From Bradyrhizobium ivorense (GTDB taxonomy: Bacteria; Pseudomonadota; Alphaproteobacteria; Rhizobiales; Xanthobacteraceae), in the NCBI RefSeq assembly GCF_900696085.1, contig NZ_CAADFC020000033.1, positions 434,001 through 498,000 on the forward strand: DNA of 64,000 bases. The letters run 5' to 3'. Shown piece after piece: positions 34,901 through 43,401 of the stretch. Below the pieces are notes generated by a model. That model did no database searches and was not told where the DNA came from. It was given only the letters and a program-made list of their open reading frames with translations. Made by a program: the position numbers and the translations under genes. How positions within the stretch are numbered: the first letter of the stretch is position 1; each line of letters begins with the position of its first letter.

Positions 34901-37711
34901 CGAACTGGCGTTGGTGGCGATCACCGTCGTATGGTCGACCAGCGTACCGCCGGTGTAGGTGTTGACGCCCGAGAGCTGAATGGTCCGTTGGGTGCCCGTG
35001 CTGGTCAGGCGTAGCACGCCGGCGCCCGCGCCGTCGGCGATCACGCCCTGCAGATTAACCGCGGCTGAATTGGCATCGATCGTGCCGCCCGCGGCACTGA
35101 CGGCGATGCTGTTGGCGAAGGCGATGCCGGTAAGGCTCGGCGCCATCTGGAAGATGCCGCCATTGAGGGTGATGGTGCCGCTGCCGAGCGAAGCAACATT
35201 CGTCGCTTGTACCGTTCCGGCCGATATCAGCGTGCCGCCGGTATAGGTGTTGACGCCCGACAGCACGGTGGTGCCGGCTCCAGTCAGTTGCAGGACGCCG
35301 GTGCCGCCGTTGCCGTTGGCGATGACGCCGGCAATCGTCAGCACCGCGCCGCCATTGTCGATGCCGCCGCCCGTGGTGTTGACCTTGAAGGCGTTGCCGA
35401 AGGTCAGGTTGCTGGCGCCGTCGGCCTTGAACGTACCGCCGTCCAGCGTTACCGCGCCGGCGCTGACGGCATTGACGTTGGTCACCTCGATGACGCCGCC
35501 GGAAATCGTGGTCCCGCCGGTATAGGTGTTGGCGCCCGCCAGCGTCAGCGTGCCGCTTCCGGTCTTCACCAGCGTGCCGGATCCGCTGGTCGGGCCGATG
35601 CAGCCGCACGGATCGAAATCCGCGAGCAGACCGCTGACCGTGCTCGACAGATTGTTGCTGCCGACGATGAGCGTATTGCCGCCGCCGATGTAATAGGTGC
35701 CGGAGCCAGCGATCGAACCCGCGGTGATGCGGTGATCGCCGTTCAGCCCGAGGCTGCCGCCGAAATCGACGAAGCCGGTGCCGTTGGTGATGAACTGCGC
35801 GTTGCCGCCGGTCGAATTGTCGACGAACGTGGTCGCGGCGCCGCTCTCGGTGGTGATGGTAGCGTCGCCGGCGGTGGCATGCGCGGCAAAGTTCAGGACG
35901 CTGCCGGAACGATTGATGATCGTCGCATTGCCCGCGGTCGGCGCCTCGGCGGCGCTGAAGCCGCCGGTGCCGAAATAAAGCAGGCCGCTGTTGTCGATGG
36001 ATGCGCTCCCCGCCGTGCTGTTCATGAAGAAGAAGACGGACCCGCTGGCCGAGTTCGTGATCTTCGCCGAGCCCGCCGATGAGAATTCGAAGAACTGCGC
36101 CGACGTACCGAGGTCGTGATTGGTGATGGTGGCCTGTCCCGCGGTGGTGTGGCCGAGGAACACCACAGAGCTGCCGCTGAAATTGTCGATCACAGCGTTT
36201 CCGGCCGTGGCGGTATCGGTGCCGCCGGGCGGACCGAGCGCGTCTCCGAACACCACGGTGCCGCCATTGGTGTTGGTGAACACGGCGTTGCCGGCGGAGC
36301 TCGTGTCACGGAAGATCGTGAGCGCGCCGCTGGACGTCAGCACGTTGGCGTTGCCCGCCGTGCTGCTGTCGCGAAACTCGGTGATGCCAAAATTCTTGCT
36401 CTCGATCGTCGCGGTGCCGGCCGACGTCGAGTTGTAGAATGTCGTGGTGGCGACGCCGTTGAAGCCGTCGTTGACGATCTTGCTGATCGCGGCCGTATTC
36501 GCGTTGACGATGTCGAGCTTGCCGTCGACGGCGATCTCGCCGGCGAGCGACGCAGTACGGGTCGCATCGCCGAGCTGCAGCGTCGCGCAATCGCAGATCG
36601 TGGTACCGCCGCTATAGGTGTTGGTACCGAGCATAATCACGCGGCCGAGGCCGCCCGAATTGTCCAGCACCGTCAGCTGGGCGGAGTCGTTGCCGTCACC
36701 GATATTGCCGGCGATCGTCAGCTGCACGCCATTGGCGTCGATCGCGCTGCCGGTCGCCGACTGGTTGATCGCGAAGTTGTTGCTGAAGGTCAGGTTGCTG
36801 ACGCCCTCGGCCTGCAACACCGAATTGTCCAGCGTCACTGCGCCAGTGCCGAGTGAACGGTTGTTGGTGGCGATGACGGTCGTCCCGATCACCGTCGTGC
36901 CGCCGCTGTAGGTGTTGACGCCGGAGAGCTGGACGTTCGACGTTCCGGAGTGGGCGGTGTCGACCAGGAACAGCGTGCCGGCGCCGACGCCGTCCGAAAT
37001 CACGCCCTGCAGATTGACCTGGGCGCCGTTCGCATCGACCGTGCCAAACGCGCCAACGCTGATGTTGTTGGCGAAGGCGATGCTGGAGACCGTCGGCGAC
37101 TGCATCTGGAAGGTGCCGCCGTTGAGCGTGATGGCGCCGGTGCCGACCGAATCGGCGTTGGTGACCTGCACCGTTCCGGCCGAGATCAGCGTGCCGCCGG
37201 TGTAGCTATTGGTGCCCGCCAGCACCAGCGTGCTGTTGCCGAGCTGCTGCACCATGACCGGGCCGCCGCCGCCCTCGGCGACGTTGGCGTTGATGGTGAT
37301 GGTCTGGCCGTTATCGGCGTTGTTGATCAGGCCGCCGGTCGGCCCCGACCTGCTGAACTGAACCGGGTTGCCGTTGATCGTGAAGTCGCGCGAATTGGCG
37401 TTGAAGGTCCAGGAGTCCGGCAGCTTCGGGCCGGGACCGATGTTGATCGTCGGCGATCCCGTCGAATCGAAGATCGCCGATTGCCCAGGAAGGGTTGGTG
37501 GCGCGGTGCCCGGATTGGACCAGTTGGTATTGAGCTCGTATTCGGTGGTGGCGGTCGTGCTTCCGGTGCCGCCCCAAACGAAGCTCTGCGCCGCTGCCGG
37601 GCCAAGCGGGAACACGCTTGCGGCCGAGGCGCAGAGCGCCAGGGCCGTCACACCACCCCGCGAGCGACTTCCAAACGAAAACGACGACGACAACGAACCA
37701 AAAAACCGCAC
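32000..37711 (-). CDS. Giant type Va autotransporter with PATR and TAGNA-type repeats
   Basis: A 1903-aa outer-membrane/secreted protein starting at GTG 37711. Residues 1-43 form a signal peptide ending GPAAAQS. Residues about 45-1500 form a Gly/Thr/Asn/Ser-rich passenger predicted as a right-handed beta-helix. It contains about seven autotransporter-associated strand repeats (NTYSGGTTI/NTYTGGTLI) and two blocks of about 20-residue repeats with the core STAGNATI (ten and nine copies). Residues about 1620-1903 are the beta-barrel, ending YSW with the terminal aromatic residue. Likely roles are adhesion or surface structure. It is the only gene in this 5.7 kb; the long open frames on the other strand are composition shadows. 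Confidence 0.9.
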   Translation of the reverse strand: MRFFGSLSSSFSFGSRSRGGVTALALCASAASVFPLGPAAAQSFVWGGTGSTTATTEYELNTNWSNPGTAPPTLPGQSAIFDSTGSPTINIGPGPKLPDSWTFNANSRDFTINGNPVQFSRSGPTGGLINNADNGQTITINANVAEGGGGPVMVQQLGNSTLVLAGTNSYTGGTLISAGTVQVTNADSVGTGAITLNGGTFQMQSPTVSSIAFANNISVGAFGTVDANGAQVNLQGVISDGVGAGTLFLVDTAHSGTSNVQLSGVNTYSGGTTVIGTTVIATNNRSLGTGAVTLDNSVLQAEGVSNLTFSNNFAINQSATGSAIDANGVQLTIAGNIGDGNDSAQLTVLDNSGGLGRVIMLGTNTYSGGTTICDCATLQLGDATRTASLAGEIAVDGKLDIVNANTAAISKIVNDGFNGVATTTFYNSTSAGTATIESKNFGITEFRDSSTAGNANVLTSSGALTIFRDTSSAGNAVFTNTNGGTVVFGDALGPPGGTDTATAGNAVIDNFSGSSVVFLGHTTAGQATITNHDLGTSAQFFEFSSAGSAKITNSASGSVFFFMNSTAGSASIDNSGLLYFGTGGFSAAEAPTAGNATIINRSGSVLNFAAHATAGDATITTESGAATTFVDNSTGGNAQFITNGTGFVDFGGSLGLNGDHRITAGSIAGSGTYYIGGGNTLIVGSNNLSSTVSGLLADFDPCGCIGPTSGSGTLVKTGSGTLTLAGANTYTGGTTISGGVIEVTNVNAVSAGAVTLDGGTFKADGASNLTFGNAFKVNTTGGGIDNGGAVLTIAGVIANGNGGTGVLQLTGAGTTVLSGVNTYTGGTLISAGTVQATNVASLGSGTITLNGGIFQMAPSLTGIAFANSIAVSAAGGTIDANSAAVNLQGVIADGAGAGVLRLTSTGTQRTIQLSGVNTYTGGTLVDHTTVIATNASSVGTGTVTLNGGVFKVDGTSDLTFNNNFRISDSSSGTINSVGKQLTISGGITAGNGTSLTVSDSIGSGRVVLLGANDLQGNTTVDYSGALQVGDATHASSIGGSLVVNGRLDIVNGSTAGLVSITNDANRLSLNAGPGITTFYNATSAGNATITNSDGGTTVFRDNSSAGSARIFGTTTFGVRSGSDTSTAANAIIYGGVTFLANTNAGQATLVGGASFGDFASAGSATLLAGGNFNNSSTAANATIYNTFFTFFSDTATAASATIITRSDGTSFSTPVLSFGGRSTAGNAIIITESPGSPYDDFFGQPPPSEVRFADNATGGNAQFITNGGAIVDFGGSRGPNGDGRITAGSIAGSGRYFIGGGNTLVVGNNNLSTTVSGVIADGTGSGALEKVGLGTLTLSGANTYSGGTTINGGTLSVNGSIASSSLTTVNAGGTLGGNGILGNTVVSGGSLAPGNSIGTLTVQGNLVFTAAASYMVEVSTVGADRTNVTGTAALGGATVKASFAPGSYVTKQYTIISAGGGVNGAFSSLVNANLPANFTPSLSYDTNNAYLNLTLNFVPPTPPDFGRGLSGNQQAVANTLVNFFNTTGGIPLVYGTLTPNGLTQASGESATASQQATFNAMNLFIGLLTDPFVAGRDGGLGAGAGATPFAEESASLAYAARRTDARDAFAGIYRKAPAAPLDFEQRWSVWAAGYGGSQRTDGNAVVGSNNTSSSIYGTAVGADYRLSPNTLAGFAVAGGGTNFSVNGLGWGRSDLFQAGAFIRHNIGAAYLSAALAYGWQDVTTDRIVTAAGADHLRAEFKANAWSGRLEGGYRYATPWLGLTPYAAGQFTTFGLPGYAETVVAGSGAFALNTTAKSVTDTRSELGLRADKSFAVDSGVVTLRGRVAWAHDFNPDRNIAAVFQALPGAAFVVNGAAQASDSALTTASAEIKWRNGWSAAATFEGEFSNVTQSYAGKGVMRYSW

Positions 37712-37902
37712 TTCCCTGCCCCAGTAAAATGCCCGGCGGAGCTTGGGGTCAGGCTAGCATGCCGGAACCGGGAAGATTGCCGGTTTGTTTCCGAAACCGT
37801 TGAATTCGCTTCCGATCCTGAAACTTTCGGCCGGCCTGTTGTACGCGCGCAACGTTCACGCGACCCGATGTCGCAACCGGCGCACGATTTTCGGCGGCGC
37901 GA

Positions 37903-38892
37903 TCAGGCGTTCGGGGACGGCTCGCTGGCGACGGCCAGCAGTTGCGAGCGGCGGACGCGCTCGCGGTGGGCGGTGTAGAGGCCCGAGGCGACGATGAAAC
38001 CGGCGCCGACGATGGTCCAGCCATCGGGCAGTTCGCCGAACACCAGGAAGCCGAGGATACTGACCCACACCAGCTGGGTGTAGGAGAACGGCGCCAGCAC
38101 CGAGGCATCGCCGTAGCGGAACGCGAGCACCACGATCCACTGTCCCGCGGTCGACGCGACGCCGACCAGCAGGCCGAACATGATGTCGTGCCAGCTCGGC
38201 GCGACCCAGACGAACGGCACCAGCGCCGAGACGATGGCGACGCCGACGATCGACGAATAGGCCATCACGGTGAGCGGACGTTCGCTGCCGCTCATCATCC
38301 GCGTCATGATCAGCGTGCACGCCCAGGCCAGCGCCGAAAAGATCGGGAAGAACGCCGCGGGATGGAAGGCGGCGGTGCCCGGCCGCAGGATGATGAAGAC
38401 GCCGACGAGCCCGACCGCGGTTGCGATCCAGCGCCGCAGGCCGACCTTCTCGCCGAGGAAGGCGATCGACAGCGCGGTGACGAACAGCGGCGAGACGAAG
38501 CTGGTGGCGGAGGCTTCCGCGATCGGCAGGAAACTCAACCCGGTGATGAACAGCAGCGAGGAGCCGAGCAGCGCCGAGCCGCGCAGCACGTGCAGGCCGG
38601 GCCGCTTGCTGTGCAGCGCGAACAGCGGCGTGCCCGGCAGCATCACCGGCATCATGATCAGCGCGAACACCACGAATCGGATCCAGGTGATCTCGATCGG
38701 GGGCAGCGTCTTGGCGAGATATTTCGCGGTGACATCGGAGGTGCCCAGAAACACCGTCGACAGCAGGATCAGCGCGATGCCCTTGAACGGCCGGTCGGTG
38801 CGCGCAGCCACTCTGCGCGCGACCGAGGCCTTCTCAGGCAATGCAAGGGGAACGCTGTCCAGCCTGGCGGCTGCGGCGGGGGGCGGAGTCAC
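37903..38892 (-). CDS. DMT-superfamily (EamA) transporter
   Basis: A membrane protein of about 329 aa with ten hydrophobic helices in two EamA halves; the first begins GIALILLSTVFLGTSDVTAKYLA and the second AFFPIFSALAWACTLIMTRMM. No ATG precedes the first helix in frame; the open frame goes back to a TTG at 38961, and GTG 38892 was chosen as the closest plausible start. The family exports or exchanges small metabolites. The neighbours give no substrate clue. Confidence 0.8.
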   Translation of the reverse strand: MTPPPAAAARLDSVPLALPEKASVARRVAARTDRPFKGIALILLSTVFLGTSDVTAKYLAKTLPPIEITWIRFVVFALIMMPVMLPGTPLFALHSKRPGLHVLRGSALLGSSLLFITGLSFLPIAEASATSFVSPLFVTALSIAFLGEKVGLRRWIATAVGLVGVFIILRPGTAAFHPAAFFPIFSALAWACTLIMTRMMSGSERPLTVMAYSSIVGVAIVSALVPFVWVAPSWHDIMFGLLVGVASTAGQWIVVLAFRYGDASVLAPFSYTQLVWVSILGFLVFGELPDGWTIVGAGFIVASGLYTAHRERVRRSQLLAVASEPSPNA

Positions 38893-39083
38893 GACAATCT
38901 CGATGGCGCAATAATGGGAATCTGCTGATCGCAGAAAACTCCAATTCCGCAGCAAGGACAATGCCCGAAAACGGGACTCCGATATGCGTCAGCGCGCGCG
39001 ACGGCCCGTCGCAGCCACGGCACGGCCGCGAATGCAACACTTTGTTAGCAAATGTGTGCGGCGGCCCGCTCCGCGCTCGATGC

Positions 39084-39923
39084 TCAGAGCATCGGCAGCG
39101 AGCGCGGTTTTGGTCCGCGCGGAAACGCCTTGTCGAGCGCTGCGATCTCGCTGTCGCTGAGCTTGAGGTTACCCGCCGCGGCGTTCTCCGCGGCATGATC
39201 CGCGCTCGATGCTTTCGGGATCGCGAGCACGGACGGCGCGCGGGTGAGGAAGCTCAGCGCGACCTGGCGCGGCGTCGCCTTGTGCGCCTGCGCGATGGAT
39301 TGCAGCGCCGCGCCGCCCTTGCTCGACGCCGACGGAAAATCATTGTGGCCGAACGGCGAATAGGCGACGACGGCGACGCCGTGCTGCTCGCACCACGGGA
39401 TCACCGCGTGCTCGATGGCGCGCTCCTGCAGATGGTAGAGCACCTGGTTGCAGGCGATCTTGCCTTCGCCGGCAACCGCGAGCAGTTGGCCGAGATCGTC
39501 GGCGTCGAAATTGCTGACGCCCCAGGAGCGGATCTTGCCGGCCGCGACCAGTTCGTCAAATGCCGCAACGGTGTCGGCAAGCGGATAGGAGCCGCGCCAG
39601 TGCAGCAGATAGCAATCGAGGTGATCGGTCTTCAGCCGCTTCAGCGAGCGCTCGCAGGCGGTGATGGTGCCGCGCCGCGACGCGTTGCTCGGCAGCACCT
39701 TCGACACCAGGAACAGTTTTTCGCGCTGGCCGGCGATCGCGTCCGCAATCACGAGCTCAGCGTCGCCATACATCTCGGCGGTGTCGATATGGGTCATGCC
39801 GGCATCGATGCCGCGCTGTAGCGCCGCGATCGCCGCCTTGCGATCACCGCGATCGAGATACCAGGTGCCCTGCCCGATCACCGGGATCTGCGGGCCGCTC
39901 TTGCCGAATTTTTTTGTCTGCAC
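39084..39923 (-). CDS. Aldo/keto reductase
   Basis: A 279-aa NADPH-dependent reductase with a TIM barrel. The catalytic tetrad is visible: Asp in HIDTAEMYGDAE, the Tyr in the same stretch, Lys in LVSKVLPSN and His in CYLLHWRG. GTG 39923 (VQTKKFGKSG) with GAAACGAGG upstream fits the family N-terminus; an in-frame ATG at 39992 would add 23 unrelated residues. The C-terminus RGPKPRSLPML is typical. It reduces an aldehyde or ketone, but the substrate is not evident. Confidence 0.86.
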   Translation of the reverse strand: MQTKKFGKSGPQIPVIGQGTWYLDRGDRKAAIAALQRGIDAGMTHIDTAEMYGDAELVIADAIAGQREKLFLVSKVLPSNASRRGTITACERSLKRLKTDHLDCYLLHWRGSYPLADTVAAFDELVAAGKIRSWGVSNFDADDLGQLLAVAGEGKIACNQVLYHLQERAIEHAVIPWCEQHGVAVVAYSPFGHNDFPSASSKGGAALQSIAQAHKATPRQVALSFLTRAPSVLAIPKASSADHAAENAAAGNLKLSDSEIAALDKAFPRGPKPRSLPML

Positions 39924-39992
39924 GATCGCCTCGTTTCTCGTTGGCCCTGGCCCACTGAACGATAAATCAATCGAGTGACAATGTCTCCCCAT

Positions 39993-40116
39993 CGTCGTCC
40001 CGGCGAAGGCCGGGATCCATAACCACAGGACTGCGTTGTTGAGGCAAGCTGGGGCCGCAGCGTCGCGTCACAATGCAGAGTTGGGGTTATAGGTCCCGGC
40101 CTGCGCCGGGACGACG
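39993..40116. repeat. Large inverted repeat, CGTCGTCCCGGC family
   Basis: Left arm about 39993-40024 and right arm about 40085-40116 are near complements (the left opens CGTCGTCCCGGCGAAGGCCG), separated by about 60 nt. It lies in the 270-bp gap between the aldehyde dehydrogenase stop and the aldo/keto reductase start. No promoter was identified. Confidence 0.75.
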
Positions 40117-40196
40117 GCGAGTTTGCGGCGCGTTCCGCGCAAGCCCAACGGCGCGGATCCGTCGATCCGCGCCTGGTCTGTCCGCGTTACGCGCGG

Positions 40197-41693
40197 TCAG
40201 CCGTTGAGGTTCATCCACACCGCCTTCGGTTCGGTAAAATTATCGAGCGCGGCGGTGCCGTGCTCGCGGCCGAGGCCGGAGTCGCGCTCGCCGCCCCAGG
40301 GCAGCCGCACGTCGGTGTAGCCATAGGTGTTGATCCACACCGTGCCGGCGCGCGCCTTTTTGGCAAAACGCTGGACGCGGCCGATGTCGGCGCTCCAGAC
40401 GCCGGCGGCGAGGCTGTAGGCGGTGCCGTTGGCGATGCGCAGCGCATCGGCCTCGTCCTTGAACTTGATCACGCTGACGACGGGACCGAAGATTTCCTCC
40501 TGCGAGACCCGCATCTCGTGCGCAACGTTGGCGAACACGGTGGGACGGATGAAATAGCCGCGGTCGCCGACGCGTTCGCCGCCGGTCGCAAGCTGCGCGC
40601 CTTCCTTTTTGCCGATCTCGACATAGTCGAGGATCGAGCGCATCTGCTTCTCCGAGATCACAGGCCCGAGCGCGGTGGCGCGGTCGGCGGGATCGCCGAC
40701 GCGCAAGGCCTCGGCGCGCGCAACCAGGCGCTCCACCACCTCGTCATAGACCTTCTCCTGCACCAGCACGCGCGAGCCGGCCGAGCAGACCTGCCCGGCG
40801 TTGAAGAAGATGCCGGCGGCCGCGGCTTTCGCGGCGGCTTCGAGATTGGCGTCGTCGAAGATCACGTTGGCGGATTTGCCGCCGAGTTCGAGCGAGACAC
40901 GTTTGAAGTTGCCGGCGGCCCCCTTCATGATGCCGCGGCCGACGCCGGGCGAGCCGGTGAACGTCACCTTGTCGACATCAGGATGGTTGACCAGCGCGTC
41001 GCCGACGACGCGGCCGGGGCCGGTCACGATGTTGAGCACGCCCTTGGGCAGGCCGGCCTCGAGCGCGAGTTCGGCGATCCGCAGCGCCGACAGCGAGGTC
41101 AGCTCGGCGGGCTTCATCACGATTGTGCAGCCGCAGGCCAGTGCCGGCGCGAGCTTCCACATCCCGATCATCAGCGGGAAATTCCACGGCACGATCGCGG
41201 CGACCACGCCGACCGGCTCGCGCACCGTGTAGGTCAGCGCGTCGTCGCGGGTCGAGACCACGTCGCCGCTGATCTTGTCGGCCCAGCCGGCGTAGTAGGT
41301 CAGGGTGTCGACCGCGGCTGGAAAGTCCTGGCGCAGCACGCCCGAGATCGGCTTGCCGGCGTCGAGGCTTTCCAGCGCGACAATCTCGTCGGCGTGCCGC
41401 TTCAACAGCTCGGCCCATCGCATCAGGATGTGGCCGCGCTCGGCGGCGCGCATGGTGCGCCACGGCCCTTCGAAGGCGCGGCGGGCGGCGGCGACCGCGC
41501 GGTCGACATCGGCCTCATTGCCTTCGGCGATGGTCGCGATCACCTGCTCGGTGGCGGGGTTGAGCGATTTGAAGCTGCGCCCGGACAGCGAGCGGACGCG
41601 GGCGCCGTCGATCAGCAGCAGCTCGTCCCGGATGGTCGGCACCTTGCGAGCATCCTGGCGTTCGTGCCCATAGTCATATGCAACAGGCATCAT
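40197..41693 (-). CDS. Aldehyde dehydrogenase family protein
   Basis: A 498-aa NAD(P)-dependent dehydrogenase with VPWNFPLMIGMWKLAPALA, the glycine motif FTGSPGVGRG, general base in ELGGKSANV and catalytic Cys in GQVCSAGSRV. It resembles betaine- and gamma-aminobutyraldehyde-type enzymes, but the substrate cannot be fixed. It is transcribed away from a ModE/PBP-type regulator whose start is 115 bp off; that regulator is the likely controller. Confidence 0.87.
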   Translation of the reverse strand: MMPVAYDYGHERQDARKVPTIRDELLLIDGARVRSLSGRSFKSLNPATEQVIATIAEGNEADVDRAVAAARRAFEGPWRTMRAAERGHILMRWAELLKRHADEIVALESLDAGKPISGVLRQDFPAAVDTLTYYAGWADKISGDVVSTRDDALTYTVREPVGVVAAIVPWNFPLMIGMWKLAPALACGCTIVMKPAELTSLSALRIAELALEAGLPKGVLNIVTGPGRVVGDALVNHPDVDKVTFTGSPGVGRGIMKGAAGNFKRVSLELGGKSANVIFDDANLEAAAKAAAAGIFFNAGQVCSAGSRVLVQEKVYDEVVERLVARAEALRVGDPADRATALGPVISEKQMRSILDYVEIGKKEGAQLATGGERVGDRGYFIRPTVFANVAHEMRVSQEEIFGPVVSVIKFKDEADALRIANGTAYSLAAGVWSADIGRVQRFAKKARAGTVWINTYGYTDVRLPWGGERDSGLGREHGTAALDNFTEPKAVWMNLNG

Positions 41694-41776
41694 ATTTCCT
41701 CCTGGTATTGAACTTGAAAGTAGGAGGATTTGCTGCGCAGTAAATATGATATCTTGTACCTATTGGCATGCCAGGA

Positions 41777-41794
41777 TATGAATTCGACTTCATA
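41777..41794. promoter_or_regulatory. Inverted repeat in the dehydrogenase/regulator divergent promoter
   Basis: TATGAA-TTCGAC-TTCATA, perfect 6-bp arms with a 6-nt spacer, ends 14 bp before the regulator start. The position suits autorepression by the adjacent ModE/PBP-type protein. The whole gap is AT-rich against the neighbouring genes. Confidence 0.4.
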
Positions 41795-41808
41795 ATTTGA
41801 AGGCTGCG

Positions 41809-42894
41809 ATGCTGCAGATCGAGATCGAGACCGTCTGGCGCTTCCGCAAGGAGAACTCACCGCAGACCACGGTGGTGATGCTCGGCATCCTCAACGAGAT
41901 CAGGAAGACCGGGAAGATCACCAGCGCCGCCAGCGACGCGCATCTGTCCTACCGCCATGTCTGGAACCTGATCGAGCAGTGGACCGAATTCTTCGGCGTG
42001 CCGCTGGTCGAGACCCAGCGCGGCAAGGGCTCAAAACTGACGCCGTTCGGCGAGAAGCTGGTGTGGGCCGGCGAGCGCATGCAGGCGCGGCTCGGGCTGC
42101 AACTGGAAAACCTGGCGCAGGAGCTGGTCACCGAGATCAAACCGTTCCTCGAGCAGCGGCCGTCCGTCATCCGCGTCCATGCCAGCCACGGCTTTGCGGT
42201 GTCGAAACTGCGCGAGTTCCTCGACCGCGAGAGCGGCATGGGCGTCGATCTGCGCTATGTCTCCAACCAGAACTCACTGGTGTCGCTGGCGCAGGGCGCC
42301 TGCGATCTCTCCGGCGTGCATCTGCCGCGCGGCGAGTTGCGCGCGCAGGGCATCAAGGCCTGCCGCGAATGGCTCGATCCGCGCGAGGACCGCGTGATCA
42401 ATTTCGTCACCCGCGAGATGGGCCTGATGGTCAAGCGCGGCAATCCGCTGAAGATCACATCGCTGAAGGATCTGGTCGCGCGCAAGGCCCGCTTCGTCAA
42501 CCGCGATCACGATTCCGGGACGCGGATCCTGTTCGACCAGCTGCTGGCGCTGCACCGGATCCCGCAAGGCAAAATCAACGGCGCGCAGCACATGGAGTTC
42601 ACCCATGCCGCGGTCGCCGCCTATGTCGCGAGCGGCATGGCCGATGCGAGTTTCGGCGTCGAGGCGGCGGCGCGGCAGTTCGGGCTGGATTTCATCCGCC
42701 TGCTCACCGAGGATTATTTCTTCGTCTGCAAGCGCGCGTTCCTGGAGACCGAGCCGATGCAGCGCGTGCTCGACATCATGAAGAGCAGCGCGTTTCACAA
42801 GGCGGTGGGCGCCCTGCCCGGCTACGTCGCCTCCAAGACCGGCGCCGTCAGCGGCGTGAAGGAGTTTCTCGAGAAGCTGCATTCCGACCGCTGA
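41809..42894 (+). CDS. Transcriptional regulator with ModE-type winged helix and periplasmic-binding-like domain
   Basis: A 361-aa one-component regulator. The N-terminus (residues about 15-90) is a ModE/LysR-like winged helix: LNEIRKTGKITSAASDAHLSYRHVWNLIEQWTEFFG. Residues about 120-340 form a type 2 periplasmic-binding-like domain (VIRVHASHGFAVSKLREF, DLSGVHLPRGELR, NRDHDSGTRILFDQLL) as in molybdate- or tungstate-type sensors. The ATG at 41809 follows GAAGG; the open frame begins at a TTG 12 nt earlier. It is divergent from an aldehyde dehydrogenase. The ligand is unknown: an oxyanion is typical of the domain, but a metabolite of the dehydrogenase pathway is possible. Confidence 0.82.
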   Translation: MLQIEIETVWRFRKENSPQTTVVMLGILNEIRKTGKITSAASDAHLSYRHVWNLIEQWTEFFGVPLVETQRGKGSKLTPFGEKLVWAGERMQARLGLQLENLAQELVTEIKPFLEQRPSVIRVHASHGFAVSKLREFLDRESGMGVDLRYVSNQNSLVSLAQGACDLSGVHLPRGELRAQGIKACREWLDPREDRVINFVTREMGLMVKRGNPLKITSLKDLVARKARFVNRDHDSGTRILFDQLLALHRIPQGKINGAQHMEFTHAAVAAYVASGMADASFGVEAAARQFGLDFIRLLTEDYFFVCKRAFLETEPMQRVLDIMKSSAFHKAVGALPGYVASKTGAVSGVKEFLEKLHSDR

Positions 42895-42916
42895 TCCGGC
42901 CGTGCGGCGTGGCCGG

Positions 42917-43375
42917 TCAGACGCTCGCTGCGCCTGACCTGCCGTCCGCACTCACGGCATAGCTTCCCGGACCGTTGACCGCGATCAGCGCGAGCGCGCC
43001 GAGCAGGCCGAGGTTTTTCATGAAGTTGATGGTCTGGGTGACGACCTGCGCCTCCGGCGCGGCCCAGAAATTGTGAAACATCAGCGTCGCCGCGATCGTG
43101 AACAGGAACAGCACGACGGCCGCCTGGCGCGCGAACAGGCCGAGCACTAGCGCGACGCCACAGCCAAGCTCGACCGCGATCGCGCCCGACGCAAGAATGG
43201 CGCCGATGCCATCGGCGCCGCCGAGCCGTCCGGCGGTAACGGTGAACGCCATCACCTTGCCGATGCCGCTGTAAAGAAACAGCGGCGCGATCGCCAGCCG
43301 CGCAAACAGCAGAACCAGCGACGAGGAAAGCCCGGCGGTCTTGTCGCCTGCCGCAAGTTGAGTGGAACTGGACAT
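42917..43375 (-). CDS. DoxX-family membrane protein
   Basis: A 152-aa inner-membrane protein with four helices (VLLFARLAIAPLFLYSGIGKV, ILASGAIAVELGCGVALVLGL, AAVVLFLFTIAATLMFHNFW, FMKNLGLLGALALIAV). ATG 43375 has AAGGAG upstream. DoxX proteins are often encoded beside aromatic-compound enzymes; their biochemical role is unsettled. It is the last gene of the decarboxylase-permease-dioxygenase operon, 26 bp after the dioxygenase. Confidence 0.85.
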   Translation of the reverse strand: MSSSTQLAAGDKTAGLSSSLVLLFARLAIAPLFLYSGIGKVMAFTVTAGRLGGADGIGAILASGAIAVELGCGVALVLGLFARQAAVVLFLFTIAATLMFHNFWAAPEAQVVTQTINFMKNLGLLGALALIAVNGPGSYAVSADGRSGAASV

Positions 43376-43401
43376 CAGCAATCTCCTTGGTGGTGACGTC
43401 G

